A model generated the notes under the pieces. That model saw only the letters and a list, made by a program, of their open reading frames with translations, did no database searches and was not told where the DNA came from. From NCBI GenBank assembly GCA_028279705.1, contig JANQNF010000018.1, positions 1-40,537 of the forward strand: a DNA stretch of 40,537 bases, read 5' to 3'. Origin of the DNA: an archaeon. Lineage in GTDB: Archaea > Aenigmatarchaeota > Aenigmatarchaeia > QMZP01 > JAFGSV01. Both the position numbers and the translations under genes were made by a program. Positions 1-7,463 of this stretch are shown here, in pieces. Position 1 is the first letter of the stretch; the number at the start of each line of letters is the position of its first letter.

Positions 1-103
1 GCATACCACCGCGTACCAAGAATGTAAAAATTATTGTCAGGACGGCAGATAAATCATATGGTAAGGATATATTTAAAGTGATCTGCAATCAAACTTTACG
101 TGA

Positions 104-946
104 TCACTTTCCCTTATTGCAAACCATTACATAATATGGAATGTCAAATGAGAAATCATCACCTGCATCCACATTCAGTTCATTTATGACACTTGGGTAT
201 TTTTCCAGTGCACTTATGATAACATCAAAGCACTTATTGCGGCCATCGTCAGAACTATCTATTCCGAACCTTTCAGTAACATATTTGAAATCAGCGGGCA
301 GTTTATATGATTTTGAGAGCTCCGTTTTTTCAAAACACTCTGAACTTACTTTCTCTATTTTATGAACGGTACTGATTTCCCTTTTCTCTATATCCTTGCT
401 TCCCATGGCAGACAATTCCATAGTTATCTCATCATAGAATGCTTTGCTTTCTTCACTTGGGAGGCAGAAACATGCATGGACGAAATATCCGTCAGATGAA
501 AGGCTATCATTAATCTTACCAAGGACTATTCTTGGGTCTTCCTCGATAAAATGGAGGGCAGACCTCATCAGAGCGAGACCGTGCTCATTTTTTGAATACT
601 TGAGATAGTACATCAAATCCGTCACAATACAATTTACGGTTTCCGGGACATCATGAAGTCCCATCTCATAGCAATTGCTGCCAAGCGTCGTGTCATGCGC
701 GCGTCTTTTCTTTATTGTTTTATCAAACCAAGCCGGGTCAATGTCTATGAGTCTCAGTGCGGGCTCATTGGCCGTATTCTTCCTGTAGAAATCCCACGCA
801 GCAAGGCCAGCCTTCCCGCTGCCACTGCACAAATCAACTATCCTGTAATCATGCAATTCTTCAGGAAGCGCATCAATAATTTCAGTGAGGCCACTATCAA
901 TCAAATAGGACGGGAATGATCCTATCCTTCCAGTCATATATAACAT
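104..946 (-). CDS. SAM-dependent methyltransferase, substrate unknown
   Basis: The protein is about 280 residues. Near residue 38 it has a class I methyltransferase motif I (VDLCSGSGKAG), followed about 30 residues later by an acidic-loop strand (LRLIDIDP). This is the usual start of a Rossmann fold binding S-adenosylmethionine. No second domain, signal peptide or membrane segment is visible, so the substrate cannot be named. Two starts are possible: 946, or the in-frame ATG at 937. An AT-rich box on the minus strand (about 957-968) lies 25 nt before 937, so a leaderless start at 937 fits the pattern of this genome. The gene stands alone and its neighbour at 1007-1999 points the same way. Confidence 0.75.
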   Translation of the reverse strand: MLYMTGRIGSFPSYLIDSGLTEIIDALPEELHDYRIVDLCSGSGKAGLAAWDFYRKNTANEPALRLIDIDPAWFDKTIKKRRAHDTTLGSNCYEMGLHDVPETVNCIVTDLMYYLKYSKNEHGLALMRSALHFIEEDPRIVLGKINDSLSSDGYFVHACFCLPSEESKAFYDEITMELSAMGSKDIEKREISTVHKIEKVSSECFEKTELSKSYKLPADFKYVTERFGIDSSDDGRNKCFDVIISALEKYPSVINELNVDAGDDFSFDIPYYVMVCNKGK

Positions 947-1006
947 TTTGAGTTACAAATAAATACATTTTTAATGGAATCGCGATGCCAGTTTCAGAGT
1001 ACACAC

Positions 1007-1999
1007 TTACAGTAACATTCCAGTCGTGTGTTCAGCATTACCTATTGCATTTCCCATTTTCGTCCTCTTACCAGTCTTCTTGTCGAGAATGACGAGGCCT
1101 GAAACGGTTGCCGGATACTCGTTGTAGACGAGCTTGTTTGGGATTATACCCAGGAATTTCTTCCTAAACGTCCAGGACGAATGTTCATAGGAGTTCACGG
1201 TGAAGCTTATCCTTTCCTTCTCATTCTCCCCGCTGACTTCAAAATCCGGGGCATCGCCGCCTTTTCTTTTCACGCGGATGTTCTTTATCTCGTGCATCTT
1301 CCTGCCGTCAAAAAGGCTTATATCCTGCTTTATGGACTTTCCAAAAGCGTTCGGGTTGAAATACGACAGGACACCACCATTGTCGAAATGGAATATACCC
1401 CAGTACCACGGAGGCGACGGCGCGTTTACAAACACCCTCTGGAAGTAGGACGTGCCTTTTATTTTCTTTCCGTCCACTATACCTGAGAGTTTCAGCTTGT
1501 TGACCCGTAGGATGTTATAGCCCATGTCACCGAGTATCTTGTTTTCATGGTATTCGGGCTTTGTGAAATCGCTATCTTCAATCATCTCTGAGACGAATTC
1601 CATGCCCTTTCCTATCCTGACGATGCTCTTCTTTTTCTTCACAGAAAAAGTCGAAGGTGACTTCGTTTCCGCAGTCACGCTGTCAGATGTTACCCTGAGC
1701 TTGCAGGGATCGAGAAGGAAGTTATGGTTCATCTTCTTTCCGTCAAAGTACCACGCGGCCACGGCGCCGTCCATGTGGCTCCTGTCGTCCTGCGGACCAA
1801 TAATCATCTGGGTGCCGTTGCAGTCTATGACCTTCTCGTTTTTTGTCGACCAGAGTATCATGAGCTGTCTTGGTTTTTTCGGGTTCTTCGGATTGTCGAA
1901 GAAGAACAGCCAGAACCACCACCACCATGATCCTTTTGGCATCGGCTCGTCCTTTATGTCAAAGACCTTCTTTTCGAAATCGATGTTTCTTGTTCTCAT
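1007..1999 (-). CDS. CrtC/AttH-like lipocalin-fold protein
   Basis: This is a 330-residue protein rich in aromatic and beta-prone sequence. An early Trp-rich segment (GSWWWWFWLFFF, about residues 23-34) is followed by stretches such as PPWYWGIFHFDNGG around residue 196. Alternating Trp/Tyr/Phe with glycine-rich turns, and two beta-rich halves, resemble the hydroxyneurosporene synthase (CrtC)/AttH double-lipocalin family. Members include carotenoid 1,2-hydratases and uncharacterised archaeal proteins that probably bind hydrophobic ligands. No signal peptide is seen, and the Trp cluster does not look like a standard membrane helix. The family call is an inference from composition and motif style; no carotenoid genes are nearby. 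It is divergent from the gene at 2066, and the two share an AT-rich box. Confidence 0.45.
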   Translation of the reverse strand: MRTRNIDFEKKVFDIKDEPMPKGSWWWWFWLFFFDNPKNPKKPRQLMILWSTKNEKVIDCNGTQMIIGPQDDRSHMDGAVAAWYFDGKKMNHNFLLDPCKLRVTSDSVTAETKSPSTFSVKKKKSIVRIGKGMEFVSEMIEDSDFTKPEYHENKILGDMGYNILRVNKLKLSGIVDGKKIKGTSYFQRVFVNAPSPPWYWGIFHFDNGGVLSYFNPNAFGKSIKQDISLFDGRKMHEIKNIRVKRKGGDAPDFEVSGENEKERISFTVNSYEHSSWTFRKKFLGIIPNKLVYNEYPATVSGLVILDKKTGKRTKMGNAIGNAEHTTGMLL

Positions 2000-2016
2000 A
2001 ACTATTGTTCACTTGC

Positions 2017-2026
2017 TATATTTAAG
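2017..2026. promoter_or_regulatory. Shared TATA-like box between divergent genes
   Basis: TATATTTAAG reads as a TATA box on both strands. It is centred about 22 nt before the ATG at 1999 (minus strand) and about 45-53 nt before the plus-strand starts at 2066/2075. It is the only good box in the 40-nt gap, so both genes probably use it. Confidence 0.5.
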
Positions 2027-2065
2027 TTACGGTTCTGAATGCATTTTTATTCCAACGAGGAGCAA

Positions 2066-3001
2066 ATGGTTGTTATGAAAAGCCTGACAGTCGGAGTATT
2101 CAACGACAGCGATATTGGTAAGCTGCTTGGAAAGAAAGATACGGAAAGCGACATCGTCCTTTACAACAGGAAAGACGGTGATTCCATATACACGTTCATG
2201 GAACCAGTCGACGACAAGCTTTCGCCAAAAAGCCAGATAATGGGAACGATAGATGCAGCAGTAGTGTCGTTTGAGAATCCGTCCAAAGGACTTGGTGAGA
2301 CCATACTCATGCTTGATGCCATGAAGGTAAAGCATGGCGTTGTGGTCGTGACACCTGGTGCGGACCTAAAGCAGGTCCTGTCAATGACCAAGGATACATC
2401 ACTTGAATCCTTCACCGTAAGGGACAGGGACCAGCATCACATACTCAATACATTATCCAGGATAGAGCCTGAAAGTGGTGAAGAAACGGTAACATCCGTT
2501 GCTGTTGACCATTCATTCAGCGTCAAGGGTGTTGGAGAAGTGGTTCTCGGATTCGTCAAGACAGGTACGGTAAGAAAGCACCAGAAGCTTAAGATTCTTC
2601 CAGGCGGAAAGGAGATACTTATCCGTTCCATCCAGATGCACGACAAGGATTACGACGAGGCCGCAACCGGATCAAGGGTTGGACTCTGCATAAAGGGTGC
2701 AGCAGCAGAAGAGATGAAAAGGGGAACTGTGCTCTGCGAACCAGGCCTGTTTTCGGAATCCCTCAAAGTTGACCTGAATTTCAAGGCTAACGAATTCTAC
2801 GATGGCGGACCGAGGGAAGGCAGCTTCCACTCCACAGTTGGTATGCAGACGTTTCCCGTGACACTGTCATCCGTATCCGACAGAAAGATTACGATAGAGG
2901 CTGACAGGCCGTTTGTTTACAAGAAAGATGACACGTTCATGCTACTTGACCTCAATGCAGAAAAAGTCCGCATAATAGGAAGCGGAAAGGTTTTACAGTA
3001 G
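2066..3001 (+). CDS. EF-Tu/SelB-like protein lacking GTPase motifs
   Basis: The protein is about 310 residues. Its N-terminal half looks like a degraded translational GTPase fold: it opens with a beta strand (SLTVGVFNDSDIGKLLG) where a P-loop would sit, but GxxxxGK[ST], DxxG and NKxD are all absent. The second half contains an EF-Tu domain-2-like barrel (SFSVKGVGEVVLGFVKTGTV, then GSRVGLCIKG and RGTVLC), the typical SelB/EF-Tu pattern. It resembles the archaeal SelB-like paralogues that have lost nucleotide binding and whose role is unknown. A GAGGAG at 2057-2062 precedes ATGs at 2066 and 2075; the second gives the protein starting MKSLTVGVF. It ends in TAG and overlaps the convergent kinase gene by 9 nt. 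Confidence 0.7.
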   Translation: MVVMKSLTVGVFNDSDIGKLLGKKDTESDIVLYNRKDGDSIYTFMEPVDDKLSPKSQIMGTIDAAVVSFENPSKGLGETILMLDAMKVKHGVVVVTPGADLKQVLSMTKDTSLESFTVRDRDQHHILNTLSRIEPESGEETVTSVAVDHSFSVKGVGEVVLGFVKTGTVRKHQKLKILPGGKEILIRSIQMHDKDYDEAATGSRVGLCIKGAAAEEMKRGTVLCEPGLFSESLKVDLNFKANEFYDGGPREGSFHSTVGMQTFPVTLSSVSDRKITIEADRPFVYKKDDTFMLLDLNAEKVRIIGSGKVLQ

Positions 3002-3985
3002 GCCTTCGAGTTCCGGCATGCTCTTCAGGTCAGCGGGAGGCCTTGCGCCGATCTGTTCCACTATCTTGCCTGCTATGATGGAACCTATCTTCCCGCAGGT
3101 CGCGATGTCCTTTCCCCGGGAAAGTCCGTAAAGGAAGCCTGCCGCATAGAAGTCTCCCGCACCTGTCGTATCAACCGGGCTTGCCTTTACGGCATTGATC
3201 CTTACGACTTCGCCGCCCTTTGACTTCACAAGCGACCCGCTTGAACCAAGCTTTACAATGACGGTCTCGCAAATCTTCGATATCTCATTTACTGCAGCAT
3301 CCGGGTCGAGTCCTGTAAAGACTTTCGCCTCTTCCTCGTTTAGAAATACTATGTCAGCGTATTCTTCAACCAGCTGCCTGATATATTCAAGATTCCTCTC
3401 TATGACACCCGGATCGGAAAGGTCAACTGATATCTTCACACCGTTCTCCTTTGCGGCCCTGGCAAGATACATCACGGATTCTCTGAGGACGGGCTCTTCG
3501 ATGACGTAGCATTCCATGTGGAATATACCGGATTCTTTCACGTCCTCTAGCACGTCATGAAGCTCTTCTTTTTCCAACGTTACCGATGCTCCCAGGTTGA
3601 CGACAAACGTCCTTTCACTGTCCGGCGTGATGAGGTTTATTACCCTTCCCGTTCCCACATCATGGGATTTCTTTATCCTAGAATTAATACCGTCCTTTAA
3701 CACTATCTCCTCATATAGTTTTCCGTGCGGGTCGTTTCCTATCTTTCCACAGAGCGCGACATCTGCGCCAAGGGAAGACAGTGCAAAGATAGTGTTTGCG
3801 CAGGAACCGGCCGGGACGATCTTATTTTCCGGTGACTCAAATTTCCTCAACAGTTCTTCTATCTTGCTATTATCAACAAGATGGAATAGACCCTTCTTCA
3901 GATCGAGTTCCGCTATGTGATCGTCGTCTATCTGTACGAGTATGTCAACAAGCGCGTTCCCGAAACCGAATACGTCTAATGCCAT
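2993..3985 (-). CDS. PfkB-family kinase, adenosine kinase-like
   Basis: This 330-residue ribokinase/PfkB-fold kinase has the N-terminal GNALVDILVQ and KKGLFHLVD segments, the GSCANTIFALSSLGA glycine motif, and the C-terminal signature DTTGAGDFYAAGF. The Asp in GAGD is the catalytic base of the family. The order and wording of these motifs match the adenosine-kinase-like subgroup (the one with LGA near PTG and an LSDPGVIERN segment). The probable reaction is ATP plus adenosine to AMP, which would be purine salvage next to the de novo cluster further along. Other nucleosides or sugars cannot be excluded. A TATA-like box (about 4009-4018, minus strand) lies 28 nt before the start. Confidence 0.8.
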   Translation of the reverse strand: MALDVFGFGNALVDILVQIDDDHIAELDLKKGLFHLVDNSKIEELLRKFESPENKIVPAGSCANTIFALSSLGADVALCGKIGNDPHGKLYEEIVLKDGINSRIKKSHDVGTGRVINLITPDSERTFVVNLGASVTLEKEELHDVLEDVKESGIFHMECYVIEEPVLRESVMYLARAAKENGVKISVDLSDPGVIERNLEYIRQLVEEYADIVFLNEEEAKVFTGLDPDAAVNEISKICETVIVKLGSSGSLVKSKGGEVVRINAVKASPVDTTGAGDFYAAGFLYGLSRGKDIATCGKIGSIIAGKIVEQIGARPPADLKSMPELEGLL

Positions 3986-4084
3986 TAAAAGAATAATATC
4001 AAACGACTGTATAAAAAGATTTTACGGTCCCTCGCACGTCAAATCGCACTGATAAAAGTGGTTTTTGGTGCAATATCATGAAAC

Positions 4085-4121
4085 GTTTATAAAAGTTTCG
4101 GTTCATTGGTAATATAAGGAG
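4085..4121 (+). promoter_or_regulatory. TATA box and Shine-Dalgarno of small gene
   Basis: GTTTATAAAAG at 4085-4095 is a clear TATA box. AAGGAG at 4116-4121 lies 7 nt before the ATG at 4129. This is one of few genes here with both a leader and a ribosome-binding site. Confidence 0.6.
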
Positions 4122-4128
4122 TGATAAA

Positions 4129-4347
4129 ATGTGCAATAGAATGAAACCGGAGGACAATTACCCGTTCATGGTGACATTCGACAGAGTTAGTCGTACCATC
4201 AGTAATCAAATAAGTACAGCAGAGGGTAATCTCGGCGTTGATTTAGATTTACAGTCTACCTTGACCTACGCAGTTGAGCATGTAGGCAACGAAGGTACAG
4301 TAGCGTTCGTTCCGATCCCCAAAAGCAGAATATACCGTGTAGTCTAA
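4129..4347 (+). CDS. Small hypothetical protein (72 aa)
   Basis: A 72-residue protein with no recognised family. It is mixed alpha/beta with two early Met/Cys residues and no membrane segment or signal peptide. It is supported as a real gene by a good TATA box, a well-spaced AAGGAG and a stop before any long overlap. A T-rich run (about 4374-4382) follows and may terminate the transcript. No function can be suggested. The 120 nt to the next gene hold only this T-rich stretch and the next promoter. Confidence 0.6.
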   Translation: MCNRMKPEDNYPFMVTFDRVSRTISNQISTAEGNLGVDLDLQSTLTYAVEHVGNEGTVAFVPIPKSRIYRVV

Positions 4348-4468
4348 TCAAAGGTTTTGACGCCATCACTTTTGACTTTTTTGAGTTTATATTCAAGCAG
4401 GTTTAGTTATATTCCACTTCTGGGAAAGCTGATGAAATCTTTATAAAGGAAATGCGGCAATAACCTCT

Positions 4469-4615
4469 ATGCTAAAAGCTTGCAGTGACTGCGGGAGAAG
4501 GATGCGCATGAAGGTCACGTGCGTTGAGAGGGGAAAACCGATATGCAAGAAATGCTGCGAATTAAGGCACGAAGGGTGCCAGTACCATCTGTTCTGCTGG
4601 AACAACACCTTGTGA
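4469..4615 (+). CDS. 48-aa Cys-rich zinc-finger-like protein
   Basis: This very short ORF is preceded by a strong TATA box (CTTTATAAAGG, about 4439-4450) about 24 nt before the ATG. The protein begins MLKACSDCGRRM and has CxxC at residues 5-8, Cys18, the CKKCC group at residues 26-30, His34, Cys37, His40 and Cys43. The spacing suggests one or two treble-clef or zinc-ribbon sites, with a basic central part (RRMRMK, RGK). Such small zinc proteins in archaea often bind nucleic acid or ribosomes, but nothing here proves that. The stop lies 2 nt before the end of convergent nadA. It is too short for usual gene-finding cut-offs. Confidence 0.65.
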   Translation: MLKACSDCGRRMRMKVTCVERGKPICKKCCELRHEGCQYHLFCWNNTL

Positions 4616-4617
4616 CC

Positions 4618-5523
4618 TCAGGAAAGGTCCAGCATCCTTTCTATGGATTTCTTTGCCTTTGACCGTATGTCTTTTGGAACGTCCACCTCGTGCTTCATTT
4701 CCTTTAGTGATTCAAGGACGTCGTGGACGCGGGTCTCTTTCATGTTCGGGCAGACTGCAAGCTCCGTTGCGGGATAGAACTTCTTTGAAGGGTTCTGCTT
4801 CCTGAGAGTGTAGAGAAGGCCCGTCTCGGTTGCTATTATGAACTCTTTTGCAGGCGATGACTTTGCGTACTTCAGCATGCCACCGGTGCTTGTGACCTCG
4901 TCTGCAAGCTCAAGGACGTCAAGCCTGCATTCAGGATGCGCAAGTACCTTGGCATCAGGATGCATGCTTTTCTGCTCCCTGACGTGTTCTGGAAGTATCT
5001 TGACATGGGTAGGACAGTATCCTTCCCACGATATGATTTCCTTGTCTATCTTTGTCCTCAGGTAGTTTGCAAGGTGCTTGTCTGGAGTGAATATGATCTT
5101 GTCAGATTCAAGCGACCCGGCAACCTTTACTATGTTTGAAGATGTGCAGCAGATATCGGTTTCTGCTTTCACGGAAGCAGAAGTGTTAACGTATGACACC
5201 ACAGGAACACCCGGGTTCTCGCTTTTCATTTTTCGCAGGGCTTCTGGTGTGATCATTTCCGCAAGCGGGCATGCCGCATGCGGTACCGGTATTAGAACCT
5301 TCTTTTCAGGAGAGAGTATCTTTGCGGTCTCTGCCATGAAGCGGACGCCGCAGAAAACTATGACGTCTTCCTTCACGGAAGCTGCCTTCTGGCTGAGCCC
5401 GAGGGAATCTCCAAGGTAGTCTGCTATGTCCTGGACTTCAGGAGACTGGTAGTTGTGTGCAAGTATGACTGCATTCTTCTCCTTCTTAAGCCTTGCTATT
5501 TCTTCTGCAATGTTATTTGCCAT
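4618..5523 (-). CDS. nadA: Quinolinate synthase
   Basis: Quinolinate synthase condenses iminoaspartate with dihydroxyacetone phosphate in NAD biosynthesis and carries a [4Fe-4S] cluster. The protein is 301 residues from the chosen start, the usual archaeal length. The three cluster ligands appear as Cys85 (HAACPLAEM), Cys170 (GYCPTHV) and Cys258 (ELAVCPNMKE). Substrate motifs LAHNYQSPEVQD and FMAETAKIL are intact. The frame stays open upstream to 5601, but a TATA box (CTTTAAAG, 5544-5551) sits 25 nt before the ATG at 5523, so a leaderless start there (or at 5529) is preferred. NadB/aspartate dehydrogenase and NadC are not in the window. It is divergent from the AK6-DPCK fusion. Confidence 0.93.
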   Translation of the reverse strand: MANNIAEEIARLKKEKNAVILAHNYQSPEVQDIADYLGDSLGLSQKAASVKEDVIVFCGVRFMAETAKILSPEKKVLIPVPHAACPLAEMITPEALRKMKSENPGVPVVSYVNTSASVKAETDICCTSSNIVKVAGSLESDKIIFTPDKHLANYLRTKIDKEIISWEGYCPTHVKILPEHVREQKSMHPDAKVLAHPECRLDVLELADEVTSTGGMLKYAKSSPAKEFIIATETGLLYTLRKQNPSKKFYPATELAVCPNMKETRVHDVLESLKEMKHEVDVPKDIRSKAKKSIERMLDLS

Positions 5524-5543
5524 GAACATTATTCTTGGCATAC

Positions 5544-5598
5544 CTTTAAAGTTTTTAGCCATATGGAATCCCCGGGGTTTGAACCCCCAAAATAAAAA
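5544..5598. promoter_or_regulatory. Divergent promoter region with central inverted repeats
   Basis: The minus-strand TATA box for nadA (5544-5551) and an AT-rich box for the plus-strand kinase fusion (AAAATAAAAAC, 5588-5598) flank a GC-rich block at 5565-5588. The block holds the palindrome CCCCGGGG (5570-5577) and the hairpin GGGGTT-tg-AACCCC (5574-5587). Sitting exactly between two divergent promoters, it is a candidate operator shared by NAD and CoA synthesis genes. Its tRNA T-arm resemblance is discussed under the findings. Confidence 0.45.
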
Positions 5599-5620
5599 CA
5601 TCCGTCACGATAGATACTGT

Positions 5621-6604
5621 ATGATAGTGGCGATAACCGGGACTCCTGCAACAGGCAAGACGTCTGCGTCAAGGGTCCTTTCTGAGATGATTGGGTGGGA
5701 GCTTGTAAGCCTCAACGATCTTGCAGAGAAGAAGGGCATGCACTCGGGTTACGACGAAGAGAGGTGCTGCAAGATAGCGGACATGAAAGCCATAAAGGCC
5801 GAAGTGGAGAAACTCAAGAAGACCGGAAACCCGCTGATCGTTGAGTCCCATTATGCCCACGACATGCATTCGGATCTTGTCATAGTACTTCGGACCAACC
5901 CCTCCGAGATGCGAAAGCGCGGAAAGGAAAAGGGGTGGGATTTCAACAAGACAGAAGAAAACGTCCTTGCAGAAATAATGGAAGAATGCAAGATCGAATC
6001 GATCGAAAGCGGCAAGGCTGTAAGGGAAATCGACACGACAGGAAAAACAGCCGAACAGTCTGCAAAGGAGATGGCAAAAGTCATGGAAATGGAAGGGCTG
6101 TTCATCACAGGCGAGCTGAAGATACCAGACAACATGAGGGAAGAACTGAGGGAACCGTACGGAAAGCTGTTTGATGACCACAAGAAGGCTGCAAAAGAGA
6201 TGAAAGGTACGAAAATCGTTTCAGTCGGGGATGAGACCGCGTACAAGCTGGACTCGCATGGTGTCAGGCCAGACATAATTGTTGTTGACGGAAAAGTGAA
6301 ACGAAAGCCTGCTGAAAACACTGTGAAATTCGATGGCGAGGTCATAACTGCAAAAAACCCGACAGGCTACCTGACAAACGACATGTGGATGGCTGTCAGA
6401 AAGTCAATGGCAGCCAAAAAACCAGTCGAAGTGCGGATTGACGGGGAAGAGGACATGGCGGTGCTTCCTGCAGCAATCCTTGGTGAAAACGGGATATCTG
6501 TGACATACGGGCTGTTTGACAAGGGCGTGTGCGTTGTGAAAATCGATGACAGTACAAGAAAGACTGCAAGGAATGTCCTGAAGAGGATAGCGGCATCCCA
6601 ATAA
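5621..6604 (+). CDS. AK6/Fap7-type adenylate kinase fused to GTP-dependent dephospho-CoA kinase
   Basis: A 327-residue protein with two domains. Residues 1-160 are an AK6/Fap7 (CINAP)-type NMP kinase: P-loop GTPATGKT at 7-14, ESHYAHDMHSDLVIVLRT around 75-92, and the RGKEKGWDFNKTEEN lid region. Residues about 165-327 match the archaeal GTP-dependent dephospho-CoA kinase family (formerly DUF359): PYGKLF at 179-184, VSVGDETAYKL around 200-210, PDIIVVDGK at 217-225, NPTGYLTND at 246-254 and the hallmark GEEDMAVLPA at 275-284. The second domain would catalyse the last step of CoA synthesis. AK6 proteins act in ribosome maturation and adenylate metabolism. The ATG at 5621 begins exactly at the kinase first strand; the longer open frame from 5453 overlaps nadA and is rejected. 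Confidence 0.85.
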   Translation: MIVAITGTPATGKTSASRVLSEMIGWELVSLNDLAEKKGMHSGYDEERCCKIADMKAIKAEVEKLKKTGNPLIVESHYAHDMHSDLVIVLRTNPSEMRKRGKEKGWDFNKTEENVLAEIMEECKIESIESGKAVREIDTTGKTAEQSAKEMAKVMEMEGLFITGELKIPDNMREELREPYGKLFDDHKKAAKEMKGTKIVSVGDETAYKLDSHGVRPDIIVVDGKVKRKPAENTVKFDGEVITAKNPTGYLTNDMWMAVRKSMAAKKPVEVRIDGEEDMAVLPAAILGENGISVTYGLFDKGVCVVKIDDSTRKTARNVLKRIAASQ

Positions 6605-6613
6605 ATTAAAAGC
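6601..6613 (+). promoter_or_regulatory. TATA-like box of htpX
   Basis: ATAAATTAAAAGC is centred about 26 nt before the htpX ATG at 6633 and overlaps the stop of the preceding gene. No Shine-Dalgarno is present, so the mRNA is probably leaderless. Confidence 0.5.
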
Positions 6614-6632
6614 CTTTGCTATATTATTAACT

Positions 6633-7463
6633 ATGTTCAGGACATTCTTCCTGCTGCTCGCACTGACGCTGATTTTGCTAGGTGCTGGTCTAGTCATCGG
6701 CGGGGTCATGGGGATGACAGTCGCGCTGATTTTCATGTTCTGCATAAACTTCTTTTCATACTGGTACTCGGATACGCTCATATTGAGGCTTTACAGGGCG
6801 CACAGGACAGAAGACGAGGGCCTAAACGAGATAGTAAAAAAGCTCGCAAAAGAAGCCGGCATACCAGTCCCGAAGATATACGTGGTGCCAAGCGACATAC
6901 CGAATGCTTTTGCAACCGGCAGGAATCCAGAGCACGGCGCGGTTGCGGTCACGCAGGGACTGACAAGCCTTAGCAGAAAGGAGATGGAAGCAGTCATTGC
7001 ACACGAAATATCCCACATAAAAAACAGGGACACTCTCATACAGACAGTAGCCGCCACGATCGCAGGTGCCATCTCTTACCTTGCGATGATAGGATACTGG
7101 AGCTTATTTGCAGGAAACAGAAGGGATGGAAACAATCTTCTACTTGGTGTCGTACTGATTGCCATATTCGCGCCGCTTGCAGCGACCATAGTCAAGCTTG
7201 CGATATCGAGAAGAAGGGAATACGCAGCAGACCATGACGCAGCTATCATAACAAGGGATCCGAAATCACTGGCTTCAGCACTCAGAAAGATAACGGACGT
7301 TGCCAAGCACAAGCCTGTACAAGGCTCTTCTGCGACTTCGCACCTCTGGATAGTGAACCCGTTCAAACAGGACTGGTTCACAGGACTTTTCTCCACTCAC
7401 CCGCCAATCAGTAAGAGGGTAATGAAACTCGAGAGGCTTTCAGGAAAGACTGGTGGTGAATAA
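6633..7463 (+). CDS. htpX: HtpX-type M48 membrane zinc protease
   Basis: A 276-residue M48 peptidase. Two hydrophobic segments at about 4-25 and 26-46 anchor the N terminus. The zinc motif HEISH is at 124-128 (VIAHEISHIKNRD), followed by more hydrophobic segments at about 135-190. The downstream RRREYAADHDAA segment supplies the third zinc ligand (Glu). HtpX degrades misfolded membrane proteins from the cytoplasmic side. Its stop overlaps the uppS start (TAATG), so the two are translationally coupled. Confidence 0.92.
   Translation: MFRTFFLLLALTLILLGAGLVIGGVMGMTVALIFMFCINFFSYWYSDTLILRLYRAHRTEDEGLNEIVKKLAKEAGIPVPKIYVVPSDIPNAFATGRNPEHGAVAVTQGLTSLSRKEMEAVIAHEISHIKNRDTLIQTVAATIAGAISYLAMIGYWSLFAGNRRDGNNLLLGVVLIAIFAPLAATIVKLAISRRREYAADHDAAIITRDPKSLASALRKITDVAKHKPVQGSSATSHLWIVNPFKQDWFTGLFSTHPPISKRVMKLERLSGKTGGE

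Noticed and set aside
1-103. Possible gene or RNA at the left edge
   Set aside because: A TATA-like box on the minus strand (about 66-78) hints at a gene beyond the edge, but there is too little sequence to call one.
5560-5590. Possible tRNA or split-tRNA 3' half on the minus strand
   Set aside because: Only the T-loop-like bases fit. The stem pairs at three of five positions and no acceptor, D or anticodon arm is found within 100 nt.
5453-5620. N-terminal extension of the kinase fusion
   Set aside because: It overlaps nadA, crosses the divergent promoter block and precedes the family start at the P-loop strand.
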